This document shows, one piece after another, positions 17,942-26,409 of a stretch of 64,000 nucleotides of DNA; positions within the stretch are counted from its first letter, which is position 1; each line of letters opens with the position of its first letter. The DNA comes from an uncultured Paracoccaceae bacterium (lineage in GTDB: Bacteria > Pseudomonadota > Alphaproteobacteria > Rhodobacterales > Rhodobacteraceae), in the NCBI GenBank assembly GCA_947503925.1, contig CANNFQ010000004.1:1-64000 (forward strand), written 5' to 3'. Made by a program: the position numbers and the translations under genes. The notes under the pieces were generated by a model. That model was not told the origin of the DNA. It did no database searches and saw only the letters and a list, made by a program, of their open reading frames with translations.

Positions 17942-18778
17942 ATGAAGAAAATCGTCCTGACAGGGGCCGCCGGGCGGCTGGGATCTTACCTGCGCGAACC
18001 GCTTTCGAAGATGTGCGACGAACTGGTTTCGACCGATATCACCGATGACATCGGCACGCTGTACCCCGGCGAACGCTATGCCAAGGCCGATCTGGCGAGC
18101 ATGGAACAGATGTCAGAGGTCATCCAAGGTGCTGAAATGGTTCTACATTTTGGCGCAATCGTTGATGAGGCGCCGTTTGAGGAGTTGCTGGGGCCGAATT
18201 ACATTGGGTCCTATAATGTCTGGGAGGCGGCTTACAAAACAGGTGCACGGCGGGTGGTTTATGCAAGCTCGATCCACGCGGTTGGCATGTATCCGAAGAA
18301 CGAATGTATCGACACCGAAGTGCCGCACAGGCCGGATACATTTTATGGTCTCGCCAAATGCTTTACCGAGGATCTGGGGCGCATGTACTGGGAAAAGCGC
18401 GGGTTGGAATCGGTGCATCTGCGCATCCTGTCCTGCGCCCAGGTGAATAACGCCCGTGCCCTGGGGTCCTACTTATCTTACAATGACTTGATCCAATTGG
18501 TGCAACGCGCAGTTGATACGCCAGTGACTGGGTTTTCCGTGGTCTACGGGGTGTCCAACAATGACCGTTCCCCGGTTGATAACAGCAAGGCCCGCTTTCT
18601 TGGATATCGCCCGCAGGACAATGCCGAAATGTTCGCCGAACAGGTCCTCGCCGAGACCGACCCCTTGGACCCGCAAGATCCTGGCCATATGTGCCATGGC
18701 GGGCCGTTTGCCTCGGTTGATCTGGGCAAGAGCGGGCTGGCGGGCATGAACGTCGTTGATGACCGCAAAAAGGCCTGA
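17942..18778 (+). CDS. NAD-dependent epimerase/dehydratase, uronate-dehydrogenase-like
   Basis: The 278-aa short-chain-type protein has the NAD site TGAAGRLG, the YASSIHAVG strand and the catalytic YxxxK (YGLAKCFTEDLGRMY). Much of the sequence follows the pattern of bacterial uronate dehydrogenase (Udh), including the late VVYGVSNNDRSPVDNS and FLGYRPQDNAE segments. Udh oxidises galacturonate/glucuronate to the aldarolactone. It has its own AAAGGAG site 80 bp after the FAD oxidase and may share the operon. Why a uronate-type enzyme sits with hydantoinase genes is unclear. Confidence 0.78.
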   Translation: MKKIVLTGAAGRLGSYLREPLSKMCDELVSTDITDDIGTLYPGERYAKADLASMEQMSEVIQGAEMVLHFGAIVDEAPFEELLGPNYIGSYNVWEAAYKTGARRVVYASSIHAVGMYPKNECIDTEVPHRPDTFYGLAKCFTEDLGRMYWEKRGLESVHLRILSCAQVNNARALGSYLSYNDLIQLVQRAVDTPVTGFSVVYGVSNNDRSPVDNSKARFLGYRPQDNAEMFAEQVLAETDPLDPQDPGHMCHGGPFASVDLGKSGLAGMNVVDDRKKA

Positions 18779-19136
18779 AAATTGCTGTCGGCAAAGCGTC
18801 GGCGCAACGTCGGCAAAGCGTCGGACACTCTCGTTCGGCGCAATGACGTGGCGTTAAGGTTTGGACCGTCGTGTGGTATCGATTTGATGGGGATTCTGGG
18901 TGTTCCAATTGCGCTGGTAAGGTCGTGCGGATAATTTTCGCTACCCATTGACGACGAATGCGCAACAATCTGCCACTTTTTCGAGAATGACTGCAAACCG
19001 TAGAAATTAACGCTTTGTTTATGTTTCGATAAATATACTGATTCTAGTAAGGGTTTGGTGTCTTGTATGTAACACAACCACTGCGTGACTCTACCAAGGG
19101 CTGGATTCGACTCGGAAATGCTGGGAATTGAACTGA
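18779..19136. other. Gene-free stretch with a short tandem repeat
   Basis: No credible gene: the minus-strand ORFs here have no ribosome binding site or family features. The first 50 bases hold two 16-bp copies of GTCGGCAAAGCGTCGG at 18787 and 18809. The remainder is less GC-rich than the neighbouring genes and probably includes the promoter of the small membrane-protein gene at 19137. Confidence 0.5.
18787..18824. repeat. Two direct copies of a 16-bp repeat
   Basis: GTCGGCAAAGCGTCGG occurs at 18787-18802 and again at 18809-18824, a 22-bp period (two helical turns), directly downstream of the Udh-like gene. It could be a regulator site array or remnant repeat. Confidence 0.55.
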
Positions 19137-19385
19137 ATGCAGTCAAATGAACACATGACAGATCATTCCGACCACCGTCGCGCGCCGGGCAGCCCGATGC
19201 TGTATCACGCGTTAATTTGCGGTGTGATCAGTGGCACTGCCTCCAACATCACGGCCCTACTGTTGGGCTATTCCTTTTGGGCTGGCCTACTTTGCCACAG
19301 CCTTGTTGGCATGCTGGGCATGCTTCTGGTGATTGCAGCCTATTCAATGCGGTCCGAAAAGCCCGAGGGTAACAGCGCGCCCTAG
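19137..19385 (+). CDS. Small two-helix membrane protein, unknown function
   Basis: An 82-aa protein with a hydrophilic His/Asp-rich N-terminus and two membrane segments (LYHALICGVISGTASNITALLLG and FWAGLLCHSLVGMLGMLLVIAAY). No family recognised. An internal ATG at 19155 is an equally possible start, giving 76 aa. It is convergent with the TPR lipoprotein gene. Coding status is supported only by the coherent two-helix pattern. Confidence 0.5.
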   Translation: MQSNEHMTDHSDHRRAPGSPMLYHALICGVISGTASNITALLLGYSFWAGLLCHSLVGMLGMLLVIAAYSMRSEKPEGNSAP

Positions 19386-19431
19386 TCCTGAATACGCGAT
19401 GCCCCTGACGGGCGAACCAACAACACTGCTC

Positions 19432-21834
19432 CTACAATTCTGAAAGCAATCGGCGTGCATTTGCAATTTGCGGCAGATCGCTGTCTTGCCCGATGGTAAT
19501 AGCACGCGTAAGCACATCAATCGCATCTGCATTCCGTTCCAGCGCGATATAGGTCAGGCCAAGATGGTATTGGGTCAGCGCATCTTCGGGCAGGCCGCGT
19601 GCGGCGGGTTCGAGGTTTAGCAGTGCCTCTTGATAATCGCCGCGTCGATAGGCGATCCAGCCAATCGTATCCTGAAAAGCGGGCACATCCGTGCCGCGCA
19701 GCCGGGCAGCGATCCCGTAGGCGCGATCCAGATTTGCGTCATCATCACGATGGGTGGTGATCAGGCTGGCCAGATTATTGGCCACGATCAGGCTGCTGCT
19801 ATCACGCGCATAAAGCTGTTCAAGAATGGCGATGGCGCCTTCAAAATCGCCCTTTGCTTCCAAACGCCCCGATTTGATCAGATTGGCCATCATTGCATCG
19901 GGTGCCTGTGCCAGCACCTGTTCAAGCAGCGCATCGCCATCAGCTTGACGGTCTTGCGACAGGAGCAGGCCATAAAGCCGCCCAAGCGTTTGTTCATTGG
20001 TTGGGTGGCTATCCAGCAGGTCGCGATAAATCGCCTCGCCCACAGGGGCATTATCCAGCAGGACCAGAATATCGGCCTGTAGAAAGCGCAAGGTTGCGTC
20101 ATCCGGGGCCGCTTCCAGTTCTTTGGCGACAAATGCCTGCGCCTCACCCAGACGCCCGGCCCTGATCTGTGCTTCGACCAGCCGCGCCTTTGCGGCGGAT
20201 GTGCTTTCGCCACCCGCCACGATGTTTTCCAGAAACGCCTGCGTGTCGTCATAGCGTTCCTGTCGGTTCAGCAGGGCCACCTCGATCTGGTCAGCGACAC
20301 CTGTGGCGGCTGGCGTATCGATGGTGCGCAGTTTCCAGATCGTGCGGGTGACCTTGTTCCACTCACCCAGCCGCAGATGGATTTCGGCCAGCTTGGCCAG
20401 AAGTTCAGGGTTTTCGGGGTTCACGGCCAAGGCGCTGTTGATCACCGTTTCGGCGGCGTTCACCCAATCCTGTTGCAGCAGGTAATTGGCGTGGCGCAGT
20501 GATGGGTTGACTGCCTGATTGGATACTTCGACCGCGACGGCATAGCGTTCAGCAGCCAGATTGTGATCGCCCGCCCGTTCATGTGCGCGAGCCAGCATGG
20601 TGATCAGCCCGATATCGCGCGGTGCTTCTGTCAGGGCCTGCCGCAGGATGATGACGGCTTGACCCGGGTCATCATCATCAATGGCCCAGGCCGCCTGCAT
20701 CCGCAGCGCTTCGACATGGCCTGCGTTTGATGCCAGCACATTGGTGACTTGTGTCTTGGCGTCGTCCACTTCGCCTTGCGCGTTTTTCATCTGGGCCAGG
20801 AGGATCTTGAAATCAAGCGCCTGTTCGGATGTCGCATCTGCGTCGATGATCGCCTCAAGTTCGGCGACGGCAGCATCTTGATCACCGCGGGCAAAAAGGA
20901 TGCTGGCGCGCAAGGCGCGATATCTGGCGTTCTGTTCTTCGGTCGCAATCAGTGTTTCCAATTCGGCGCGTGCGGCATCAACCCCTTGGGTCTGGCGTAG
21001 GAAATCGACAACGACGATCTTTTCGGCCTCGCCTGCGGTAGGTGCCGCAGCAAGGGTGCGCAGATAACCTTCGGCGGCAGGCAGATCATCCTGCTGGATG
21101 TACCAGCCGAACAGTTCGCGTTGCACATCCAGGTTTTCGGGGAACTGGCCTGCCATCGCCTCTAGTGCGGATTGGGTACGGGAAGTGTCATTCCCTTCGC
21201 TGAGCAGGGCGACACGTGCGGCGTGAAAATCCAGCCGGGTCGGGTGTAATTTCAAGCCGTCCTCGACCACGGTAAGGGCGCCCGGCAAATCCCCACGCAG
21301 GATTGCATGGTCGATCACGATCTTGCGAGCGATGATGCTGTCGGGTGTTTTATCCAACGCCGCCTTGGCAACAGCCGCCGGTCCGGACGCATCGCCAGAG
21401 CTGATGACTGCATCGCGGTAGTCCAGCATCGCGGTCACGATTGTGACCCGTTCATCATCCGGGGCAATGGTCGCGGCACTGCGCCCGTAAGTTTCGGCCT
21501 CTTCCCAGCCGTCAGCGAGGATCGAGATTTCAGCGAGCGAGATCAGACCTTCCTTGTTGTCGGGATCAAATTCGACCACTTGCACATATTGGCCGTAAGC
21601 ATCCGCAACCTCGCCGCGCGAGCGCTGTGTCTTTGCATAGATCAGTCGCCCGTCCAGATGGTGCGGGTTGTTGGCAAACACATTCCGGAACTGAACCAGT
21701 GCCCGGTCAACATCACCTTCTTCCAACAGGGTGAGCCCGGATTGATAAAACCGTTCTGCCCGTTCTTCGGCGCTTTCGCAGGCGGCGAGCGCCAGAAAGA
21801 AGAGCAGGAATAGTTTGGGGAACATGCGTGGCAT
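19432..21834 (-). CDS. Large TPR-repeat lipoprotein (PrsT-like)
   Basis: Start set at ATG 21832-21834 (MPRMFPKLFLLFFLALAAC), which gives a clean lipoprotein signal with lipobox LAAC; the ORF-track start adds 77 non-homologous residues. The mature 800-aa protein is almost entirely TPR repeats (e.g. GLTLLEEGDVDRALVQFRNVFANNPHHLDG). Such proteins accompany exopolysaccharide or PEP-CTERM/exosortase export loci (PrsT) and are thought to act as outer-membrane or periplasmic scaffolds. The sugar transferase gene lies upstream on the same strand, which supports a polysaccharide role. No exosortase gene is in the window. Confidence 0.78.
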   Translation of the reverse strand: MPRMFPKLFLLFFLALAACESAEERAERFYQSGLTLLEEGDVDRALVQFRNVFANNPHHLDGRLIYAKTQRSRGEVADAYGQYVQVVEFDPDNKEGLISLAEISILADGWEEAETYGRSAATIAPDDERVTIVTAMLDYRDAVISSGDASGPAAVAKAALDKTPDSIIARKIVIDHAILRGDLPGALTVVEDGLKLHPTRLDFHAARVALLSEGNDTSRTQSALEAMAGQFPENLDVQRELFGWYIQQDDLPAAEGYLRTLAAAPTAGEAEKIVVVDFLRQTQGVDAARAELETLIATEEQNARYRALRASILFARGDQDAAVAELEAIIDADATSEQALDFKILLAQMKNAQGEVDDAKTQVTNVLASNAGHVEALRMQAAWAIDDDDPGQAVIILRQALTEAPRDIGLITMLARAHERAGDHNLAAERYAVAVEVSNQAVNPSLRHANYLLQQDWVNAAETVINSALAVNPENPELLAKLAEIHLRLGEWNKVTRTIWKLRTIDTPAATGVADQIEVALLNRQERYDDTQAFLENIVAGGESTSAAKARLVEAQIRAGRLGEAQAFVAKELEAAPDDATLRFLQADILVLLDNAPVGEAIYRDLLDSHPTNEQTLGRLYGLLLSQDRQADGDALLEQVLAQAPDAMMANLIKSGRLEAKGDFEGAIAILEQLYARDSSSLIVANNLASLITTHRDDDANLDRAYGIAARLRGTDVPAFQDTIGWIAYRRGDYQEALLNLEPAARGLPEDALTQYHLGLTYIALERNADAIDVLTRAITIGQDSDLPQIANARRLLSEL

Positions 21835-21952
21835 AACGAAGGGTCGGTCCTGATGAGGCCAGGTTGCGCGTATGCGCAGCCCCGGCAAAGGTAACGGCAC
21901 CAAAGGTATCGTGCCCTTTGGTGCCATCAAGATGTCAAAACTAGGTCTATTC

Positions 21953-22645
21953 TTAGCAGCCAGTGCCGCGCACAACCACCCCAGCCGTTGCCGCAAGAAT
22001 ACGGCAGTCTGTCGCAAGTGACATCTGCTGGTAATAGGCCGTGTCAAACGATGCCCGCGCCGCAAAGGTGGAGTTGTTCCGGTCGGAAACCTGCCACAGC
22101 CCCGTCAGGCCCGGACGCATCGCGAAGTAAGCCTTGCCGGGATACATCGCGCGCTGATCAACCATCATCGGCCGTGGGCCAACAAGGCTCATATCGCCTT
22201 TCAGCACGTTCAGCAGCTGTGGCAATTCATCAATGGATGTCTTGCGCAGCAGATGCCCGATCTTGGTGATGCGTGGATCGTGCTTCAGCTTTTGATGCTC
22301 GCGCCATTCTCTGGCCAATTCAGGATCAGATGCGACCAGTTCCTGCAGCTTGCGCTCCGCATTGGGCACCATGGTCCGGAATTTCCAGATCCGAAAGACG
22401 CGGCCACCGCGCCCCAGCCGTTCCTGCGTATAGATTGGCGATTTGCCGTCCAAAGCCACCAAAACGGTCACCAACAGCAAAAAAGGCAGCAGGAATGGCA
22501 ACGACAACACAATAAGTGCCGTATCCATCAGCCGCTTGGTGAATTCTTTGTAGATCGGAGAGGGCTGGGCCGAGAAAACATGTTGGCTGGCAACCATCAC
22601 CAACTTAGAGCGCCCGTGTTCACGAGCCGTAAAATTATCAAACAT
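21953..22645 (-). CDS. Polyprenyl-phosphate sugar-1-phosphate transferase
   Basis: A 230-aa protein with one N-terminal membrane segment ([22 protein letters not shown]) and the full bacterial sugar transferase domain: [47 protein letters not shown] and the [14 protein letters not shown] signature. It starts exopolysaccharide repeat assembly by transferring sugar-1-phosphate to undecaprenyl phosphate at the inner membrane (ExoY/WcaJ type). It is a short, ExoY-like version without the N-terminal four-helix domain. A TPR lipoprotein follows on the same strand. Confidence 0.92.
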   Translation of the reverse strand: MFDNFTAREHGRSKLVMVASQHVFSAQPSPIYKEFTKRLMDTALIVLSLPFLLPFLLLVTVLVALDGKSPIYTQERLGRGGRVFRIWKFRTMVPNAERKLQELVASDPELAREWREHQKLKHDPRITKIGHLLRKTSIDELPQLLNVLKGDMSLVGPRPMMVDQRAMYPGKAYFAMRPGLTGLWQVSDRNNSTFAARASFDTAYYQQMSLATDCRILAATAGVVVRGTGC

Positions 22646-23431
22646 TATTAAACTCTCATAAAATTTTAAACACTATGGCAAAATCGCCATCACTCTTATC
22701 AACTCGCAACAGTGTACACGAACCTACGTCACTGTTTCAATAGCCTTCGAAACTGGTCGTACACATCGTCTTCTCATTAACAGTAAGTTAACAGTTGGGT
22801 CCGGAACGCGGCAAGTGAAATTGATGTGAGTGATCAATATTTCACCGCCATGTGTATTTATTGGTTCTGTTGCGGATGGAATGCTTACCCCCTTGGCTTA
22901 TTGATCATTCTTTTTGGACAATGATTGCGTAGACGCGAATCGGGCGGCCATGGCTGTGGCCAGTTCGCATCACACGCCACAAGGCGGACGATACGTCATT
23001 ATATTGTCATTTTTCGACAGCTACGGACTCGCCCCGGCCGTACTGATCGCCTTGTGATATTGGCAAAAACAGATTTTGGACGCCCTGCTGGCCTGCAATA
23101 ATGCAACCGGTTGCAAAATAGTTTTTTCAGTTCTAAGGTGATTCTGCTGATGGTTCGCATGGTGAGGAGGGGAGCGCGGCGCATGTTGCAAGTTGCACAA
23201 TTTCGCATTGGTGGCGCGACCGGCGGGCAGGTCTGCTTGCCCCTCTTCGGGTCAATACCGTGCAATCCACAGCATATGAGCTTGCCGACCCAAAAACACT
23301 TTTGCGGTCGCGTAATTTCATCGAAACGGCATGCGCGGCCAAGGCCGTGTGGCGCGATGAGGTGAATGTAGCCCCGATAAGGGGCCCCGGTTGATTTTGA
23401 CGTGTCCGGGCACGATTTCTGGGAGGAAACC
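22646..23431. other. 786-bp non-coding region upstream of the inositol-type ABC operon
   Basis: No credible gene. The left third is AT-rich and holds the promoter of the sugar transferase. Near 23102 lies a perfect LacI-type palindrome, and a related half-site pair (TTGCAAGTTGCACAA) lies near 23186. The stretch ends in a strong GGGAGGA ribosome binding site. The minus-strand ORF 22999-23544 crosses the binding-protein gene and is a shadow. The length is unusual for this gene-dense window. Confidence 0.5.
23102..23115. promoter_or_regulatory. LacI-type operator upstream of the ABC transporter operon
   Basis: TGCAACCGGTTGCA is a perfect palindrome with the central CG common to LacI-family operators. 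The same core occurs at 31683 between the two catabolic operons. The LacI gene at the end of this operon (26410) is the obvious candidate to bind both. It lies 317 bp upstream of the binding-protein start. Confidence 0.75.
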
Positions 23432-24367
23432 ATGAAGAAACTTCTACTGACTGCTGGTTTGGCAACATTGATGGGTACATCTGCAATGGCGCAAACCATC
23501 GGTGCATCCATTGCCCGCTTTGACGACAATGGTTTGACGATCATGCGTAACGGTATGACCGATCACATCGCCACGCTTGATGGTGTTGAGTTGCAGATGG
23601 AAGACGCGCAGGACGACGTTGCCCGCCAGCTTGACCAGATCAACAACTTTATCGCCGCGGGCGTCGACGCGATTATCGTCAATGCCGTTGACACCAACGC
23701 GACCGAAGCAATGTCACAGGCCGCAGCCGCGGCTGGCGTCCCACTTGTTTACGTCAACCGTCAGCCGATCAACATGGACACGCTGCCAGAAAATCAGGCC
23801 TTCGTTGCGTCCAATGAGATCGAATCCGGTACGCTTGAGGCGTTCCAGATCTGCCGCAATCTGCGTGCTGCTGGCAAATCCGGCGGCGCAACCGGCTATC
23901 TGATGAATGGTCAGTTGTCCAATCAGGCCGCTGTTCAGCGCTCAAAGGACGTGCATGACGTTATCGGCATGGACATGTGTAGCTTCATGACCCTGATCGA
24001 TGAGCAGACTGCAAACTGGTCGCGCGACGAAGCACAGGATCTGATGACCAACTGGATGTCCTCGGGCGAGCCTTTTGACTTTGTCATCGCCAATAATGAC
24101 GAAATGGCCGTCGGCGCCATTCAGGCGATGAAAGCTGGCGGCATCGATATGGCTGACGTCGAGGTTGGCGGTGTTGACGCGACACCTGATGCGCTGGTGG
24201 CGATGGCTGCCGGTGATCTGGACGTCACCGTGTTCCAGGACCTTGCAGGCCAGGGCGCCGGTTCCATCGATACCGCATTGGCGCTGGCAGCCGGTGATGA
24301 TGTCGACAAGACGGTCTTCATCCCGTTCATTCTGGTGACACCAGAGAACGCGGCAGAGTTCCAGTAA
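23432..24367 (+). CDS. Sugar (probably inositol) ABC transporter substrate-binding protein
   Basis: Start ATG 23432 (MKKLLLTAGLATLMGTSAMA) with GGGAGGAAACC upstream; 311 aa. A Sec signal peptide is followed by a type-I periplasmic binding protein fold of the ribose/galactose class: IGASIARFDDNGLT, AAGVDAIIVNAVDTNA and VIANNDEMAVGAIQAMKAGG. The identical operator upstream of this operon and of the iol genes argues for myo-inositol or a related cyclitol (IbpA-like). Direct ligand evidence is lacking. A hairpin separates it from the permease gene. Confidence 0.85.
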   Translation: MKKLLLTAGLATLMGTSAMAQTIGASIARFDDNGLTIMRNGMTDHIATLDGVELQMEDAQDDVARQLDQINNFIAAGVDAIIVNAVDTNATEAMSQAAAAAGVPLVYVNRQPINMDTLPENQAFVASNEIESGTLEAFQICRNLRAAGKSGGATGYLMNGQLSNQAAVQRSKDVHDVIGMDMCSFMTLIDEQTANWSRDEAQDLMTNWMSSGEPFDFVIANNDEMAVGAIQAMKAGGIDMADVEVGGVDATPDALVAMAAGDLDVTVFQDLAGQGAGSIDTALALAAGDDVDKTVFIPFILVTPENAAEFQ

Positions 24368-24393
24368 CGCCTGACGCAATCCGAGAAAATGGG

Positions 24394-24413
24394 GGCGGCG
24401 CTTTGACGCCGTC
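24394..24413 (+). promoter_or_regulatory. Intercistronic hairpin between binding protein and permease
   Basis: GGCGGCG / CGCCGTC arms with a 6-nt loop, 25 bases after the binding-protein stop and without a T-run. Likely an mRNA-stabilising or partial-termination element. Confidence 0.45.
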
Positions 24414-24465
24414 CCTGACCACTACCATACGCCCGCAATGATCTGCGGGGCCAAAGGAGCAACTG

Positions 24466-25548
24466 ATGGCTGACACGTCGCACGGAACCGGGGGACTACC
24501 CTTCGACGAAAAGAAGCGATCTATTCCCGGTGAGGTGAACATCTTTTTCGCCCTCATCCTGATCGTGGTGATCTTTGAGGTTCTGGGCCAAGTCCTGCCT
24601 TACATGGATAACCAAAGCTTCCTGTTTGATACGCGGGACCGTTTTGACAGCATCTTTAACGAAGCGCGCCTGCGCATCATTATCTTGCAGGTCTCCATCA
24701 TCGGGATCATCGCGCTGGGGGTGACCCAGGTGATTATCTCGGGCGGGATCGACCTGTCATCGGGGCCACTTGTCGGGGCCACGGCGATGATCGTGATGTC
24801 ATTCGCGCAGACCGAATTCGTTAACGGCAACCCCAACCCCAAGGCGGTTTTCGGCGAATGGGCATTTGATCTGCCAGTTCTGATACCCGTGCTTGTCGGG
24901 CTGGCCTTTGGTGCCTTTATCGGGGCCATTAACGGTAGCCTGATTGCCTATACACGTATTCCGCCCTTTATTGCGACGCTTGGCATGTTCCTGATCTGCC
25001 GGGGCATCGCGCAGGCCTGGACACGGGGTAAGCCGGTATCGTTCCCAACCGAAGGCTACGCCGCATTGGGGAAAGGGATGATGCCTGTCTTCTGGTTTAT
25101 CGGGCTGGCCTTCGTGCTGCATATCATCATGCGATATACCATCCACGGCAAACACACCTATGCCGTCGGATCGAACGAGGATGCCGCACGGATGTCGGGC
25201 ATCAATGTCCAGCGGCACAAGGTGCGGGTGTACATGATCGCGTCCATGCTGGCCGCATTCGCCGCCGTTATCCTGAGTTCAAAGAACCTGACCGCGCAAT
25301 CAGGTATGGGAATTTTCTATGAACTTTACGCCATCGCCATGGCCGTGATCGGCGGGGTCAGCCTGACAGGCGGGCGGGGGTCGATCATCGGCACAGTGCT
25401 GGGGGCGATGGTTTTCGGGGTGATCCAATCGGGGTTCACCTATGTCAAACTTGATGCCTTCTTCCAGTTGATGGCGATGGGCGCGATTATCATCTCGGCG
25501 GTTGTGCTGGATAAGTACCGGCAAGAACGCGCCGCGACGCGTAGCTAG
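24466..25548 (+). CDS. Sugar ABC transporter permease
   Basis: The 360-aa inner-membrane protein is of the ribose/xylose RbsC-type permease family: several hydrophobic segments, the GIIALGVTQVIISGGIDLSSG motif, IPPFIATLGMF and the conserved YAVGSNEDAARMSGINV cytoplasmic loop that contacts the ATPase. It contains an insertion-like loop after the second helix (FVNGNPNPKAVFGEWAFD) which is typical of the inositol-type permeases as I recall. It is followed after 14 bp by the ATP-binding gene. Confidence 0.9.
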   Translation: MADTSHGTGGLPFDEKKRSIPGEVNIFFALILIVVIFEVLGQVLPYMDNQSFLFDTRDRFDSIFNEARLRIIILQVSIIGIIALGVTQVIISGGIDLSSGPLVGATAMIVMSFAQTEFVNGNPNPKAVFGEWAFDLPVLIPVLVGLAFGAFIGAINGSLIAYTRIPPFIATLGMFLICRGIAQAWTRGKPVSFPTEGYAALGKGMMPVFWFIGLAFVLHIIMRYTIHGKHTYAVGSNEDAARMSGINVQRHKVRVYMIASMLAAFAAVILSSKNLTAQSGMGIFYELYAIAMAVIGGVSLTGGRGSIIGTVLGAMVFGVIQSGFTYVKLDAFFQLMAMGAIIISAVVLDKYRQERAATRS

Positions 25549-25562
25549 GGAAGGGCAAGGAT

Positions 25563-26336
25563 ATGAGCGATATCATCTTAGAAACCAAAGGCCTTACCAA
25601 GCATTACGGCGGCGTACACGCCCTCAACGATGCTGATTTCGTGCTGCAAAAAGGCGAACATGTGGCGATCATGGGCGATAACGGGGCTGGCAAATCCACC
25701 TTCGTGCGCCAGATCACCGGGGTCGAACAGCGCACCAGCGGCGAGGTCATTTTTGACGGCCAGCCAGTGCATTTTTCGGGACCCATCGATGCCCGGGAAG
25801 CGGGGATCGAAACGGTTTTCCAAACCCTCGCCCTGGCGGACCACCTGGATGTGCCCGACAACCTGTTTCTGGGCCGCGAAAAGACCAAATTCGACTGGCT
25901 TGGCCCATTTCGGTTTCTTGATTACAAGGCGATGCGCAAAGACACGATGGGTGCGCTTGAAAAGACCGGCGTGAAAATTCCCAATATCAGAAATACGATT
26001 GAGCGGATGTCCGGTGGTCAGCGGCAATGTGTGGCGATTGCCCGCACCGCCAGCTTTGCGTCAAAGCTGACGATCATGGATGAACCGACCGCCGCGCTGG
26101 GCGTGCAGGAAACCGCGCAGGTCGAAAACATCATCCGGTCGTTGAAGGAGCAAGGCGAACCTCTGATCCTGATCAGCCACAATATGCGGCAGGTGATGGA
26201 CCTTGTTGATCGCATCATTGTCTTCCGCCGTGGCCGCATCGTCGCCAACCTGCGCAAGGAAGAAACCGATGGGCAGGACGTTGTGGCCTACATCACTGGC
26301 GCCAAAACCGGGGCCGAATATGAAGGGGCAGCCTGA
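25563..26336 (+). CDS. Sugar ABC transporter ATP-binding protein
   Basis: A 257-aa single ABC domain: Walker A GDNGAGKST, Q-loop VFQTLAL, signature MSGGQRQ, Walker B LTIMDEPTAALG and the switch His in LISHN. Many ribose-type systems use a two-domain ATPase; this one has a single domain and probably works as a homodimer. It completes the transporter with the two upstream genes; the LacI regulator gene follows 73 bp on. Confidence 0.92.
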   Translation: MSDIILETKGLTKHYGGVHALNDADFVLQKGEHVAIMGDNGAGKSTFVRQITGVEQRTSGEVIFDGQPVHFSGPIDAREAGIETVFQTLALADHLDVPDNLFLGREKTKFDWLGPFRFLDYKAMRKDTMGALEKTGVKIPNIRNTIERMSGGQRQCVAIARTASFASKLTIMDEPTAALGVQETAQVENIIRSLKEQGEPLILISHNMRQVMDLVDRIIVFRRGRIVANLRKEETDGQDVVAYITGAKTGAEYEGAA

Positions 26337-26409
26337 CATATTTGCCCGACTCTGGCCGTACCGATACAAACCGGATAACCATGTCTGAAACCGGGCAGGG
26401 GGGCTGGAA

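Noticed and set aside
18363-19146. Two long minus-strand ORFs over the Udh-like gene and the following gap
   Set aside because: Both are antisense shadows of the Udh-like gene; arginine/proline/cysteine-rich composition and no ribosome binding site.
22999-23544. 181-aa minus-strand ORF before the ABC binding protein
   Set aside because: It overlaps the 5' end of a clear binding-protein gene, has no family features and contains the regulatory palindrome.
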